Shown: positions 16,910 to 26,478, counted from the stretch's first letter. The stretch: DNA of 64,000 bases from Brevibacterium picturae (GCF_900105045.1 NZ_LT629739.1:1798001-1862000), one strand, 5' to 3'. Numbers and translations: made by a program. The notes: generated by a model not told the origin, from the letters alone.

Positions 16910-17934
16910 TTGGCGGCCTCCTCGGCGGTGGTTGCGGGGTTCGTGGGTGCGGCGTCATCGGTGGGTGCGGCGTCATCGGTGGCTCCGGCGGCCGAGTTCT
17001 CGGCGAAGGCGAGCGCAGCCTCGCGCACCCAGGCCCCTTCGTCCCAGGCACGCTTGCGGTGGTTCACGCGCTGGTCGTTGCAGGGGCCGTTGCCCTTGAC
17101 GACGGCCCAGAACTCGTCCCAGTCCGGCGTCGAGAAGTCGTAGTGTCCACGCTCCTCGTTCCACTTCAGACCGTCGTCGGGGAAGGTCACACCCAGGGCC
17201 TCGGCCTGCGGGACGGACATGTCGACGAACTTCTGACGCAGCTCGTCATTGGTGTGGGTCTTGATGCCCCACTCCATCGACTGCTCGGTGTTCGGTGAGT
17301 CGTCATCGGGTGGGCCGAACATCATGAGCGAGGGCCACCAGAAGCGGTTGACCGACTCCTGGACCGAGGCACGCTGCTCGTCGGTACCGCGCATCATCGT
17401 CATCAGGAGTTCGTAGCCCTGGCGCTGGTGGAAGGACTCTTCCTTGCAGATGCGGATCATGGCGCGGCCGTAGGGGCCGAAGGAGGTCCGGCACAGGGGC
17501 ACCTGGTTGCAGATCGCGGCACCGTCGACGAGCCAGCCGATCGTGCCGACGTCGGTGTAGGACAGCGTCGGGTAGTTGAAGATCGATGAGTACTTCTGCT
17601 TGCCGGCGATGAGCTTCTCGGTGAGTTCGTCGCGAGTCGCACCGAGGGTTTCGGCGGCCGAGTAGAGGTAGAGACCGTGACCGGCCTCGTCCTGGACCTT
17701 GGCCAGCAGGATCGCCTTGCGGCGCAGCGAGGGCGCCCGGGAGATCCAGTTGCCCTCGGGCTGCATGCCGATGATCTCAGAGTGCGCGTGCTGAGCAACC
17801 TGCCTCACGAGAGTCTTGCGATACTTCTCCGGCATCCAGTCGCGCGGTTCGATCCGGTCCTTACGACCGATCGTGTCGGCGAACTGCGCCTCGAGTTCTG
17901 TTTCGTCCGGTGTCCCGGTGACTTCTGTTGTCAT
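16906..17934 (-). CDS. paaA: Phenylacetyl-CoA epoxidase catalytic subunit PaaA
   Basis: A 342-residue catalytic subunit that uses a di-iron centre and O2 to epoxidise the ring of phenylacetyl-CoA. The ligands lie in helices such as [19 protein letters not shown] and [16 protein letters not shown]; other hallmarks are [16 protein letters not shown] and [11 protein letters not shown]. The C-terminal ~35 residues are an Ala/Thr-rich tail with repeated TDDAAPT. The ATG at 17934 follows GTGGAG; the long open frame upstream is not coding. It heads paaABCDE, and a candidate PaaR site lies 87-106 nt upstream. Confidence 0.96.
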   Translation of the reverse strand: MTTEVTGTPDETELEAQFADTIGRKDRIEPRDWMPEKYRKTLVRQVAQHAHSEIIGMQPEGNWISRAPSLRRKAILLAKVQDEAGHGLYLYSAAETLGATRDELTEKLIAGKQKYSSIFNYPTLSYTDVGTIGWLVDGAAICNQVPLCRTSFGPYGRAMIRICKEESFHQRQGYELLMTMMRGTDEQRASVQESVNRFWWPSLMMFGPPDDDSPNTEQSMEWGIKTHTNDELRQKFVDMSVPQAEALGVTFPDDGLKWNEERGHYDFSTPDWDEFWAVVKGNGPCNDQRVNHRKRAWDEGAWVREAALAFAENSAAGATDDAAPTDDAAPTNPATTAEEAAK

Positions 17935-18020
17935 GACCACTCCACCCTTGGATGCGCCCTGCCCGGGCTGTGTGCTGCGCACCGACCGTTCGATTCGACC
18001 ATCGGCCCGGAGCAAGCATT

Positions 18021-18040
18021 TACTGACCATTTGTTCTGTA
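18021..18040. promoter_or_regulatory. Candidate PaaR operator upstream of paaA
   Basis: TACTGACCATTTGTTCTGTA includes GACCATTTGTTC, which matches the palindrome GACCAnnTGGTC found before paaI with one mismatch in the second arm. It lies about 90 nt before the paaA start. The gap 17935-18560 otherwise holds the hairpin at 18316-18383 and the paaI-side site at 18436. Confidence 0.6.
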
Positions 18041-18315
18041 TTGTTCTCTATCAGTGTGGCACACCGCACGCCGGGGTGCAATGCGCAGCGGCTCGCGCTC
18101 AGGCACATCTCAGTGGGCCGGGAATGACCGCACAGGCCCCCGAACCACCCTTCCTGCCGAGACTCCCATGTCCGCTGCAGCACATTCGCCGGCAACGTGC
18201 TTAGCCCCCGTCGACGAACCGGCTTGCGCACCGAGACTCGCTTACACCCGAACGCTGTCGCCAAAAACGCACGCCACACCGACACCCGCGGCGCACCACC
18301 CATCAATGCTTCACT

Positions 18316-18383
18316 CGAAACATCGGTGCAGCGCCAAGACAACGGCGCACGCACAGTAGTCTCGGCGCTGCACCGATGTTTCG
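18316..18383. repeat. 25-bp stem hairpin related to the motif at 385-505
   Basis: Arms 18316-18340 and 18359-18383 pair over 25 bp with a single mismatch, loop 18 nt. The outer 20 bp are perfect. The right arm TCGGCGCTGCACCGATGTTTCG is 19/22 identical to the units at 432-454 and 483-505. It sits between two divergent genes, so it terminates neither. Confidence 0.85.
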
Positions 18384-18435
18384 ACGTTCGTGCTCGCCCG
18401 ACTTGACAGAGTCGCCGATCACAACGATATTTATT

Positions 18436-18447
18436 GACCAGATGGTC
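18436..18447. promoter_or_regulatory. Candidate PaaR operator upstream of paaI
   Basis: GACCAGATGGTC has perfect 5-bp arms (GACCA/TGGTC). It is 113 nt before the paaI start and within a region with AT-rich promoter-like sequence (TTTAATCTTT). It is the best-conserved member of the four-site set. Confidence 0.7.
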
Positions 18448-18560
18448 GTTTAATCTTTGTAGATGCCGTTTCCGGAATCTCTGGGGTGAGATCGCCATCT
18501 CCCACGTGCATCCCACGTGCACCAACCGCTGCAGAAGCATCACTCGACGAGGAGCGCGAT

Positions 18561-19097
18561 ATGGAGAAGTCCGGCCACCGGTCACCCGAGGACGCAGGAC
18601 CAACCGAGGTCATCGACACAGCGGAGTCCACACGCAGCGAACCGAGCACAGGAGTTGAGCCGAGCACGGGTGCCGCGGCGATGTTCGCCAACGATCGCGC
18701 CTCTCAGCATCTGGGCATCACCGTCGATGATCACGGCCCCGGCTGGTCGCAGTGCTCGATGACGATCACCGAGATCATGACCAATGGCCATGACATCACA
18801 CATGGCGGCTACATCTTCCTCTTCGCCGACACCACCTTCGCGATGGCCTGCAACTACCCCGGCTCGATCACCGTAGCCTCCGGCGGGGACATCGACTTCC
18901 TCAAGCCCACCTATTTCGGCGATCACCTCATCGCCCGCGGCCGGGAGATCGTCAAACAGGGCCGCTCGGGCATCTACGACATCGAGGTCACCCGCGGCGA
19001 GGACATCGTCGCCGTCTACCGCGGCCGCTCCCGCACCCTGCCTGCACCGCAACCGACGACCGCAGACGCCTCCGCACAGCCGACGACCTCACCCTGA
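18561..19097 (+). CDS. paaI: Hydroxyphenylacetyl-CoA thioesterase PaaI
   Basis: A 178-residue hotdog-fold thioesterase that hydrolyses stalled CoA thioesters and frees CoA in the phenylacetate pathway. The core [19 protein letters not shown] contains the active-site Asp and the HGG turn, followed by [18 protein letters not shown]. The first ~45 residues and last ~20 are low-complexity extensions. The ATG at 18561 is preceded by GAGGAGCG. It is followed by paaK 112 nt downstream. Confidence 0.9.
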   Translation: MEKSGHRSPEDAGPTEVIDTAESTRSEPSTGVEPSTGAAAMFANDRASQHLGITVDDHGPGWSQCSMTITEIMTNGHDITHGGYIFLFADTTFAMACNYPGSITVASGGDIDFLKPTYFGDHLIARGREIVKQGRSGIYDIEVTRGEDIVAVYRGRSRTLPAPQPTTADASAQPTTSP

Positions 19098-19209
19098 TCT
19101 GAACCCCGGGACACCTCACCCGGCGGTCCCCTGAAACGACGCTGGAACGACGCCCCACCTCGGCGCCCACGAATTGCGAAGCACAACAGAATTGACCAAG
19201 GAGACAACG

Positions 19210-20505
19210 ATGACTGCCAATGATCTCGATGCCGGCCAGCGCATGAGCCTCGACGAGCTGCGCGCCGACCAGCTCGCCAACCTCAAAACCACGGTCACGA
19301 AGGTTTACGAGAATGTGCCGTTCTACCGGAAGGCCTTCGACGACCTCGATATCACCCCCGCGGACATCACCAGCCTCGACGACATCGCGAAGCTGCCGTT
19401 CACGAACAAGCAGGACCTGCGCGACAACTACCCGTTCGGCATGTTCGCCGTTCCGCGTGAAGACGTCGCTCGCATCCACGCGTCCTCGGGCACGACGGGA
19501 CTGCCGACCGTCGTGGGATACACGCTGGACGACCTCGACAAGTGGGGCAGCCTCATCGCCCGCTCGATCCTCGGCGCAGGCGGCAAGCGCGGACAGATGA
19601 TGCACAACGCCTACGGCTACGGACTGTTCACCGGCGGCCTCGGCGTCCACGGTGCCGAGCGCCACGGGTTCACCATCATCCCGATCTCCGGCGGCCAGAC
19701 CCAGCGGCAGGTGCAGCTGATCCAGGACTTCAAGCCCGAGATCATCACGGCGACACCGACCTATCTGCTCACCATCCTCGACGAGTTCCACAAGCAGGGC
19801 ATCGACCCCACGACGACGAGTCTGCAGACCGCGATCTGCGGCGCCGAGCCGTGGACGGACGAGATGCGCAAGGAGATCGAGAAGTCCTTCAACATCAACG
19901 CCGTCGACATCTACGGCCTCTCCGAGGTCATGGGCCCCGGCGTGGCCTGCGAGTCCGCCGTGACCAAGGACGGTCCGACGATCTGGGAGGACCACTTCTA
20001 CCCCGAGATCGTCGACCCCTACACCGGTGACGCCCTTCCCGACGGCGAGGAGGGCGAGCTCGTCTTCACCTCGCTGACAAAGGAAGCCCTGCCGATCATC
20101 CGCTACCGCACGCACGATCTGGCGAGTCTGCTGCCGGGCACCGCAAACCCGAACTTCCGTCGCATCTCGCGCATCACCGGACGCTCCGATGACCTCATCA
20201 TCATCCGCGGCGTCAACGTCTACCCGGCCAACATCGAGTCCGTGCTCTTCGAATTCGAACACCTGAGCCCCCACTTCCAGCTGGTGCTCACCCGCCCCGG
20301 CCGCATGGACGAGGTCACCGTCGAGGTCGAGTCCCGCGAAGGTGTGGGCGCCGTCGAACTCGATGGGCTGAATGGACTCGTGACCGCCCGGATCAAGGAG
20401 CGCCTCGGCGTCTCCTCGACCGTCTCAGTGCTCCAGCCCGGCGAGCTGCCCCGATCGGTGGGCAAGCTCAAGCGCATCATCGACCGCCGCGAGGGCCTCA
20501 GGTGA
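19210..20505 (+). CDS. paaK: Phenylacetate-CoA ligase PaaK
   Basis: A 431-residue AMP-forming ligase that activates phenylacetate to phenylacetyl-CoA with ATP, the first step of the pathway. The adenylate-forming signatures are IHASSGTTGLPTVVGYT, VDIYGLSEVMGPGVACE and GRSDDLIIIRGVNVYP, and the C-terminal lid ends with LPRSVGKLKRIIDRR. AAGGAG lies 6 nt before the ATG at 19210. Length matches PaaK. Gene order paaI-paaK-paaR places it directly before its likely regulator. Confidence 0.96.
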   Translation: MTANDLDAGQRMSLDELRADQLANLKTTVTKVYENVPFYRKAFDDLDITPADITSLDDIAKLPFTNKQDLRDNYPFGMFAVPREDVARIHASSGTTGLPTVVGYTLDDLDKWGSLIARSILGAGGKRGQMMHNAYGYGLFTGGLGVHGAERHGFTIIPISGGQTQRQVQLIQDFKPEIITATPTYLLTILDEFHKQGIDPTTTSLQTAICGAEPWTDEMRKEIEKSFNINAVDIYGLSEVMGPGVACESAVTKDGPTIWEDHFYPEIVDPYTGDALPDGEEGELVFTSLTKEALPIIRYRTHDLASLLPGTANPNFRRISRITGRSDDLIIIRGVNVYPANIESVLFEFEHLSPHFQLVLTRPGRMDEVTVEVESREGVGAVELDGLNGLVTARIKERLGVSSTVSVLQPGELPRSVGKLKRIIDRREGLR

Positions 20506-20589
20506 TCGACCCCATGGCGCGAGGTCCTGTGGCGGATGACCCTGCACCGGCCGCGGCGTCCGCATTGCAGAGCGGTTAGACTGGTGCGC

Positions 20590-21321
20590 ATGCCGAAAGC
20601 GACCTCACCTGCACAGACACCGAGCTTGGAGTCCGGTGTCGACCCTGCCGTGAGCGCAGACACGGGTGTCGCGGCCCACTCGTCGGCGCAGACGAATACC
20701 ACCGACGCCGAGGCTGGCGCACCGGAACAGCCCAAGCGCACCAGACGTGGACGCCCCGGTTACGACCGGGAGACGCTGATCGAGAGGGCCACCGAGGTGT
20801 TCGTTTCCCGCGGCTACGACGGTACGTCGATGGACACCGTGGCGCGTGAGCTCGGCATCACGAAGTCCGCGATCTACCACCATGTGAAGTCGAAGGAAGA
20901 GCTGCTGCACCTGGCGATCAATCGCGGCATCGGGGCCCTGGACTCCGCGGTCGAGGCCGAAAGTCAGCGGACTGGGCTGAATGCCCTCGAGCGTCTGCGT
21001 GCCGCCGTTCATGCCAGCGTGGTCATCCTCATCGAGTATCACCACTCCGTGACTCTGCTGCTGCGGGTCCGCGGGAACTCGGCCGTCGAGATCGAGGCCC
21101 TCGACCAGCGCAGGAAGATCGACGACAAGATCAGGGTTCTGGTCGCCGAAGCCATCGACGAGGGCGGTCTGCGCTCGGACTTCACCCCGGGCCTGATGAC
21201 ACGCCTGCTCTTCGGCATGGTCAACTCCATCACCGAGTGGTATCGCCCCAGCTACCCGGTCGACCCCGAAACCATCGCCGACGCAGTGACCTCGATGGCC
21301 TTCAACGGCCTCGAGGCCTGA
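20590..21321 (+). CDS. paaR: TetR family regulator, candidate PaaR
   Basis: A 243-residue TetR-family regulator. A disordered ~55-residue N-terminus precedes RRGRPGYDRETLIERATEVF and the helix-turn-helix TSMDTVARELGITKSAIYHH; the rest is a helical ligand domain. TetR-type PaaR repressors of actinobacteria respond to phenylacetyl-CoA, and its place between paaK and paaZ supports that identity. TAGACT (20577-20582) is 7 nt before the ATG, consistent with a leaderless message. Four GACCA-type palindromes in the cluster are likely targets. Confidence 0.8.
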   Translation: MPKATSPAQTPSLESGVDPAVSADTGVAAHSSAQTNTTDAEAGAPEQPKRTRRGRPGYDRETLIERATEVFVSRGYDGTSMDTVARELGITKSAIYHHVKSKEELLHLAINRGIGALDSAVEAESQRTGLNALERLRAAVHASVVILIEYHHSVTLLLRVRGNSAVEIEALDQRRKIDDKIRVLVAEAIDEGGLRSDFTPGLMTRLLFGMVNSITEWYRPSYPVDPETIADAVTSMAFNGLEA

Positions 21322-21428
21322 AGGCGGCACGTCGGCGAATTCGCGCCGCTCGCCTTCGCGAGGTTGCAGCCGGGGCGCGCCAGTGGGTCTCAGGGGCCTC
21401 AGCCCACGTCGCATACCCCGCACACCTC

Positions 21429-21490
21429 AAACGGTTGGCATGTTCTTCTCGATTCCCACGCTCAGATCGAAGAGAACATGCCAACCGTTT
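21429..21490. terminator. Hairpin between convergent paaR and paaZ
   Basis: An 18-bp perfect stem (21429-21446 with 21473-21490, AAACGGTTGGCATGTTCT and complement) is extended by 5 bp after a two-base mismatch. It lies between convergent genes and could be a bidirectional terminator, although the stem is AT-balanced and lacks a U-tract. Confidence 0.6.
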
Positions 21491-21548
21491 GTGCTCTGAG
21501 GACGATCAGAGAAGATGAAGCGTCCGCACGACAGCCTGAACGCGCCCC

Positions 21549-23585
21549 TTACTCCTTCGTGACCAACGTCAGCACGTCGTATTTGGCGACCGGTTCGTCG
21601 TTCTGGTTGACCACCTCGGCGTCCCAGCGGACCTCGCCGTACTCGTCGGTCTCACGCGGAGTGATGCGCTTGGCGGTCAGCGTCACCTTGAGCGAATCCC
21701 CTGGTGAGACGGGTGTGATGAATGTGAGTCCTTCGAGACCGTAGTTCGCGAGCACCGGGCCCGGGTCCGGCTGGACGAAGAGGCCCGCGGCGAAGGACAC
21801 GATGAGGTAGCCATGTGCCACGCGTCCGGGGAAGAACGGGTTCGCGGCCGCCGCCTCCTCGTCGGTGTGGGCGTAGAAGGTGTCACCGGTGAACTCCGCG
21901 AAGTGCGAAATGTCTTCAAGAGTGACGGTGCGCCGCTCGGATTCGAGGGCATCGCCGACGCGCAGATCGGCGAGGGTCTTCGTGAACGGATGCTGGCCCA
22001 GCTGGCGTTCAGCGCCGGCGACCCATTCGCCGCCGATGGCGGTGAGCATGTCAGGGGAGGCTTGGATCGCGGTGCGCTGCATGAAGTGTGTGATGCCGCG
22101 CAGTCCGCCCATCTCCTCGCCGCCACCGGCGCGTCCCGGACCGCCGTGGATGAGCGTGGGCAGGGGCGAACCGTGCCCGGTCGATTCTTCGGCGTCGTCG
22201 CGGTCGAGGACCAGGATGCGTCCGTGCCAGGGGGCGACCTGGCGCACGAATTCGCTGGCGAACCCGGCATCGTGGGTGACGACCGAACCGACCAATGATC
22301 CGCGCCCGCGAGCGGCCAGACGGACTGCCTCCTCGGTGGAGGAATAGGAGATCAGCGAGGTCACCGGCCCGAAGGCCTCGATGTCGTGGACGGCATCGAC
22401 CCACGGATCGTCGGCCTGGAGGATCGTGGCCGCGACATAGGCTCCACCGAGGTTCTGCGCCAGTTCATCGGAGGCTTCGCGTCCGCCGGTGAGGACGTGG
22501 GCCCCCGCCGAGGTGATCTCATCGATGGCATCGAGGACGTCGGTCCGCTGCTTGTCAGACACGACCGGGCCCAGCCGGGTGGACTTCTCACGTGGGTCGC
22601 CGACGCCCTGAGTCTCCAGCTTCGCAACAAGCGCCTCGGCGACGGCCTCTTTATGCTGTTCGGGAACGAAGGTGCGACGGATCGCCGTGCACTTCTGGCC
22701 GGCCTTGATCGTCATCTCGGCGACGACACCGGAGACGAAGAGGTCGAATTCCTCGGTGCCCGGCCCCGCATCGGGGCCCAGCAGGGAGAAGTTCAGGGAA
22801 TCCGCCTCGGCGAAGAATCGGGTACCGCGATCGCGGACGCATTCCAGGCCGCCGAGGTGCTTGGCCGTGGCCGCGGAACCGGTGAAGGCGATCGCATCCT
22901 GTTCGGCCAGATGGTCGAAGAGCGGGGTGACGTCACCGGCGATGAGCTGGATGGCACCGGCCGGCAGCAACCCGGATTCGATCATGTCGGCCACCACTGC
23001 TCGGGTCAGGTGGGCGGTGTCGGTGGCGGGTTTGACGACGACCGGGATGCCGGCGACGAACATGGGCCCGAACTTCTCGAGCATGCCCCAGACGGGGAAG
23101 TTGAAGGCGTTGACCTGGACTGCCAGACCCTGTCGGGAGGTCAGGATGTGGCGGCCGACGAAGGTGCCGCTCTTCGACAGGCGTTCGACTCCCCCGTCGA
23201 GGTGGACCGTGGAGTTGGGCATCTGCCGCCGGGCGACGCCGGAATAGGTGAAGAGGGTGCCGATGCCGCCTTCGATGTCGACGAACCCGTCGCGCTTCGT
23301 GGTGCCGGTGGAAAACGAGATCTCGTGGTAGTCCTTGGCGCGCTCCATGAGGTAGGCGCCGAGCTTCTTCAGGATCACACCGCGCTGGTGGAAGGTCAGC
23401 TTCTGCAGTTCGGAGATTCCGGTGCCGCGGGCATGTTCATTGACGGCGGCGAAGTCGATGCCGGCCGAGGAGACGTGGTGGAGAACCTGTCCGTTGGTCG
23501 CGTCGTGGACGGCTCGGGCACTGTCGGGGCTCCCACTGGGGGTGTGCCAGTCGCCTGCCACATACGAACTGAGAATCTCGGTCAT
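21549..23585 (-). CDS. paaZ: Bifunctional oxepin-CoA hydrolase / aldehyde dehydrogenase PaaZ
   Basis: A 678-residue fusion. The N-terminal ~520 residues are an aldehyde dehydrogenase with catalytic Glu in FFAEADSLNFSLLGPD and nucleophile in TIKAGQKCTAIRR. The C-terminal ~140 residues are a MaoC-type hydratase with the Asp/His pair in EFTGDTFYAHTDEEA and GRVAHGYLIVSFAAGL. Together they open oxepin-CoA and oxidise the semialdehyde to 3-oxo-5,6-dehydrosuberyl-CoA. Domain order and residues match PaaZ of Escherichia coli. A candidate PaaR site at 23667-23678 is about 85 nt upstream. Confidence 0.95.
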   Translation of the reverse strand: MTEILSSYVAGDWHTPSGSPDSARAVHDATNGQVLHHVSSAGIDFAAVNEHARGTGISELQKLTFHQRGVILKKLGAYLMERAKDYHEISFSTGTTKRDGFVDIEGGIGTLFTYSGVARRQMPNSTVHLDGGVERLSKSGTFVGRHILTSRQGLAVQVNAFNFPVWGMLEKFGPMFVAGIPVVVKPATDTAHLTRAVVADMIESGLLPAGAIQLIAGDVTPLFDHLAEQDAIAFTGSAATAKHLGGLECVRDRGTRFFAEADSLNFSLLGPDAGPGTEEFDLFVSGVVAEMTIKAGQKCTAIRRTFVPEQHKEAVAEALVAKLETQGVGDPREKSTRLGPVVSDKQRTDVLDAIDEITSAGAHVLTGGREASDELAQNLGGAYVAATILQADDPWVDAVHDIEAFGPVTSLISYSSTEEAVRLAARGRGSLVGSVVTHDAGFASEFVRQVAPWHGRILVLDRDDAEESTGHGSPLPTLIHGGPGRAGGGEEMGGLRGITHFMQRTAIQASPDMLTAIGGEWVAGAERQLGQHPFTKTLADLRVGDALESERRTVTLEDISHFAEFTGDTFYAHTDEEAAAANPFFPGRVAHGYLIVSFAAGLFVQPDPGPVLANYGLEGLTFITPVSPGDSLKVTLTAKRITPRETDEYGEVRWDAEVVNQNDEPVAKYDVLTLVTKE

Positions 23586-23666
23586 GTCTGGTCTCCCTGC
23601 TCAACGATGTCTCCCGGTGCACGGCGGCCATCTTCGGCACCGCTGCCGATTCCTGTCAGCAATACT

Positions 23667-23678
23667 AACCAATTGGTC
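23667..23678. promoter_or_regulatory. Candidate PaaR operator upstream of paaZ
   Basis: AACCAATTGGTC contains the perfect 10-bp palindrome ACCAATTGGT and differs from GACCA-TGGTC only at the first base. It lies 82-93 nt upstream of the paaZ ATG. The 371-bp divergent gap 23586-23956 also has two direct repeats of GCACCG(G)ATCGCGGTCGT (about 23720 and 23768) of unknown meaning. Confidence 0.65.
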
Positions 23679-23861
23679 GGTTATTGTCATTGCATGAATC
23701 GCGCCGACGGCACCACGCACCGCACCGATCGCGGTCGTCGATCGCACTGCCCGTGTCACGCCGACCGCACCGGATCGCGGTCGTACACCGCACCGACACC
23801 GGCAAGCCGACCATCCGGAAAGTGACACCGATCACCACGTGCATTACGATTGACGGTAATT

Positions 23862-23876
23862 ACTGACCATTCAGTC
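23862..23876. promoter_or_regulatory. Candidate PaaR operator upstream of the MHS transporter
   Basis: ACTGACCATTCAGTC contains ACTGA/TCAGT arms and shares GACCAT with the paaA-side site (both read TACTGACCATT). It lies 81-95 nt before the transporter ATG at 23957, suggesting that the carrier belongs to the same regulon. Confidence 0.6.
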
Positions 23877-23956
23877 ACTTGCGCGGAAGCGTCGGCGATC
23901 ACTCAGAGTCGAGGACCGCCGCTCCGCAGCACACGTCACCCAGGGAAAGTTCTCTC

Positions 23957-25309
23957 ATGTCCACATCTTCGCCCGCAGCGGCAGCCCCCGCCTCGATCAC
24001 CCGCGAGGAACGCAAGGTTCTGGCCGGCACCCTCGTCGGCACCACGATCGAGTGGTACGACTTCTTCGTGTATGCCCAGGCCGCCGGCCTCATCCTCTCC
24101 GCCCAGTTCTTCGCACCCCTCGCCTCCGACAATCCGGCACTGGGTCAGATCATGGCCTGGGCGTCTCTGGGAATCTCATTCCTGTTCAGGCCACTGGGCG
24201 CGATCATCGCCGGCCACCTCGGCGACCGCATCGGACGCAAGAGGGTTCTGGTCATCACGCTGTTCCTCATGGGCGCGGCCACAGCGCTCATCGGACTCCT
24301 GCCCACCTATGCAGCCATCGGGGTCGGCGCCCCGATCCTGCTGACACTGCTGCGCATCCTGCAGGGATTCTCCGCAGGCGGAGAATGGGGCGGTGCAGCC
24401 CTCCTCTCGGTCGAGCATGCTCCGATCAGCAAGCGCGGACTCTTCGGCGCCTACCCCCAGATCGGTGTGCCCGTCGGCATGATCCTCGCCACCGGCGTGA
24501 TCTGGATCCTGACCACGCTGCTCACCCCCGAGCAGTTTGAGAGCTTCGGGTGGAGAATCCCCTTCCTGTTCTCGGTCGTCCTCGTCCTCGTCGGCTACTA
24601 CATTCGCCGACAGGTCGAGGAGAGCCCCGTGTTCGCCGAGCTCGCCCAACGCCGCGCGGAGTCCTCGGCGCCACTGTCGACCCTGTTCAAGAAGAACACC
24701 AAGCAAGTCATCCTCTCCGCGCTGATCTTCATCGGCAACAACGCTGTGGGCTACATGATCATCGCGTTCTTCGCGGCCTACGCCTCCCGGCCCATCGAAG
24801 AGGGCGGCGCTGTCGGCCTCGACCGAGCGCCCGTGCTGCTGGCCACAACTCTGGCAAGCTTCGGCTGGCTGGTCTTCACGATGTGGGGCGGTGCACTGTC
24901 GGACAGATTGGGTCGTGTGCGCACCTTCCAGATCGGCTACATCCTCCTCATCGTGTGGCTGATCCCGACCTTCCTCATGATCGACATGGCCAATATCTGG
25001 ATGTACGGAATCGGCATCTTCGTCCTCACCGTCGGCATGGGTCTGTCCTATGGACCGATGTCGGCCATGTACGCGGAGATGTTCCCGCCCCAGGTGCGCT
25101 ATTCGGGCGTGTCGATCGGCTACGCGATCGGTGCGATCCTCGGTGGCGCCTTCGCCCCGACGATCGCACAGTCCCTGCTCACCGCCACCGGGTCGTCCCT
25201 GTCGATCGCCGTCTACATGATCGTCGTCTGCGTCATCTCGCTCATCGCCGTCAGCCTGGTCAAGGAGCCCAAGGGCGTCGAGCTCGGCGTCGTCAAGCAC
25301 AGGAGCTGA
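23957..25309 (+). CDS. MHS family MFS transporter, candidate phenylacetate permease
   Basis: A 450-residue, 12-helix metabolite:H+ symporter of the major facilitator superfamily. The family entry helix TTIEWYDFFVYAQAAGLIL, the GHLGDRIGRKRVLV loop-2 motif and RILQGFSAGGEWGGAALLSVEH are all clear, as is the second-half GALSDRLGRVRTF. Members carry dicarboxylates, aromatic acids, betaine or shikimate. The PaaR-like site upstream and divergence from paaZ make phenylacetate a plausible substrate, but that is inference from position. Confidence 0.88.
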   Translation: MSTSSPAAAAPASITREERKVLAGTLVGTTIEWYDFFVYAQAAGLILSAQFFAPLASDNPALGQIMAWASLGISFLFRPLGAIIAGHLGDRIGRKRVLVITLFLMGAATALIGLLPTYAAIGVGAPILLTLLRILQGFSAGGEWGGAALLSVEHAPISKRGLFGAYPQIGVPVGMILATGVIWILTTLLTPEQFESFGWRIPFLFSVVLVLVGYYIRRQVEESPVFAELAQRRAESSAPLSTLFKKNTKQVILSALIFIGNNAVGYMIIAFFAAYASRPIEEGGAVGLDRAPVLLATTLASFGWLVFTMWGGALSDRLGRVRTFQIGYILLIVWLIPTFLMIDMANIWMYGIGIFVLTVGMGLSYGPMSAMYAEMFPPQVRYSGVSIGYAIGAILGGAFAPTIAQSLLTATGSSLSIAVYMIVVCVISLIAVSLVKEPKGVELGVVKHRS

Positions 25310-25402
25310 GTGGACTCGGGGACGCACTCAGCTGGCTGATCGCATCTGCTGCAAGGTTTAGGCTGGAGACGCGAAGACATCATGAGCCCTGAGGAGGCGA
25401 CA

Positions 25403-26413
25403 GTGACGCAGTTGTCCTATCCCGATATCGAAGCGGCCGCCGCGCGGATCTCCGGCCGGGTGCGACCGGTGACGGTGGCGTCGGCTCGGCCGGGGAACGC
25501 TCCCGAGGCACCGACCACGACCGCCGCGACGTGGTCCGCCCCGCCGAGCATCGACCCGACCGGGTCGGGCGTGCACTTCGCCCTCGAGTTCATGCAGTAC
25601 ACCGGTTCGTTCAAGGCCCGTGGCGCGCAGAACTTCATCCAGACTCACCTGGCCGAGGGGACGTTCCCCGAGGCCGGGGTGACGATCGCCTCGGGCGGCA
25701 ACGCGGGACTGGCCTGCGCCTGGGCGGCACGCGATGCCGGTGTTCCGGCCACCGTGTTCCTGCCCACCAATGCTCCCGCCGTGAAGGTCGAGAGGCTGCG
25801 CGACTACGGCGCCGAGGTGCGTCTGACCGGTTCGGAATACGCCGAGGCGGCTCTGGCCTGCCAGGAGTTCGTCGAGTCCTCCGGTGCGTTGGCATCTCAC
25901 GCCTACGATCATCCGCTCATCGCCGCCGGTGCCGGGACGATGTTGACCGAGATCCTCTCGCAGATCCCCGACCTGGACACGATCGTCGTCTCCGCCGGCG
26001 GAGGAGGGCTGTTCGCGGGAGTGGCCACGGCCGCAACGTTCCACGGGGTGCGCACGGTCGCAGTCGAGCCTGCGAACTGTCGGGCACTGAACGCGGCGCT
26101 GGAGGCGGGCGAGCCCGTCGACGTTCCGGTCGATTCGGTGGCGGCGGATTCTCTGGGTGCCAGTCACGCCACACCTCTTGCTGTGGCGGCTGCGCAGAAC
26201 GACCTGGTCACCTCGGTGCTGGTCGACGATGAGCAGATCATCGCCGCGCGCAATCACCTGTGGGGCGAGCACCGATTGGCGCTCGAGCATGCCGCAGCCA
26301 CGGCACTGGCCGGAATCCACGGTTCAGCCGGCTCCGGGAGCTACATTCCGGCACCCGACGAGAAGGTCTGCGTCGTTCTGTGCGGGGCGAACACCAGCCT
26401 CGGCGATCTCTGA
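25403..26413 (+). CDS. PLP-dependent serine/threonine dehydratase family protein
   Basis: A 336-residue fold-type II PLP enzyme. The Schiff-base Lys is in YTGSFKARGAQNF, substrate contact SGGNAGLACAWAA follows, the phosphate-binding loop is VVSAGGGGLFAGVA, and the C-terminal region ends with CVVLCGANTSL. Such enzymes deaminate Thr or Ser to 2-oxoacids or racemise Ser/Asp; the length (no ACT domain) fits the catabolic type. GTG at 25403 is preferred over an ATG at 25382 because GAGGAGG lies 6 nt before it. It is monocistronic. Confidence 0.85.
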   Translation: MTQLSYPDIEAAAARISGRVRPVTVASARPGNAPEAPTTTAATWSAPPSIDPTGSGVHFALEFMQYTGSFKARGAQNFIQTHLAEGTFPEAGVTIASGGNAGLACAWAARDAGVPATVFLPTNAPAVKVERLRDYGAEVRLTGSEYAEAALACQEFVESSGALASHAYDHPLIAAGAGTMLTEILSQIPDLDTIVVSAGGGGLFAGVATAATFHGVRTVAVEPANCRALNAALEAGEPVDVPVDSVAADSLGASHATPLAVAAAQNDLVTSVLVDDEQIIAARNHLWGEHRLALEHAAATALAGIHGSAGSGSYIPAPDEKVCVVLCGANTSLGDL

Positions 26414-26478
26414 AGCACCTTCGCTTCGTGTGCACTGACAGACCATTTCATCCGCATCGGATCACATAGTCGGCCAGT

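Noticed and set aside
17935..18603. Upstream extension of paaA reading
   Set aside because: The open frame continues but crosses the PaaR site and hairpin and includes no family sequence; the start at 17934 has a ribosome site.
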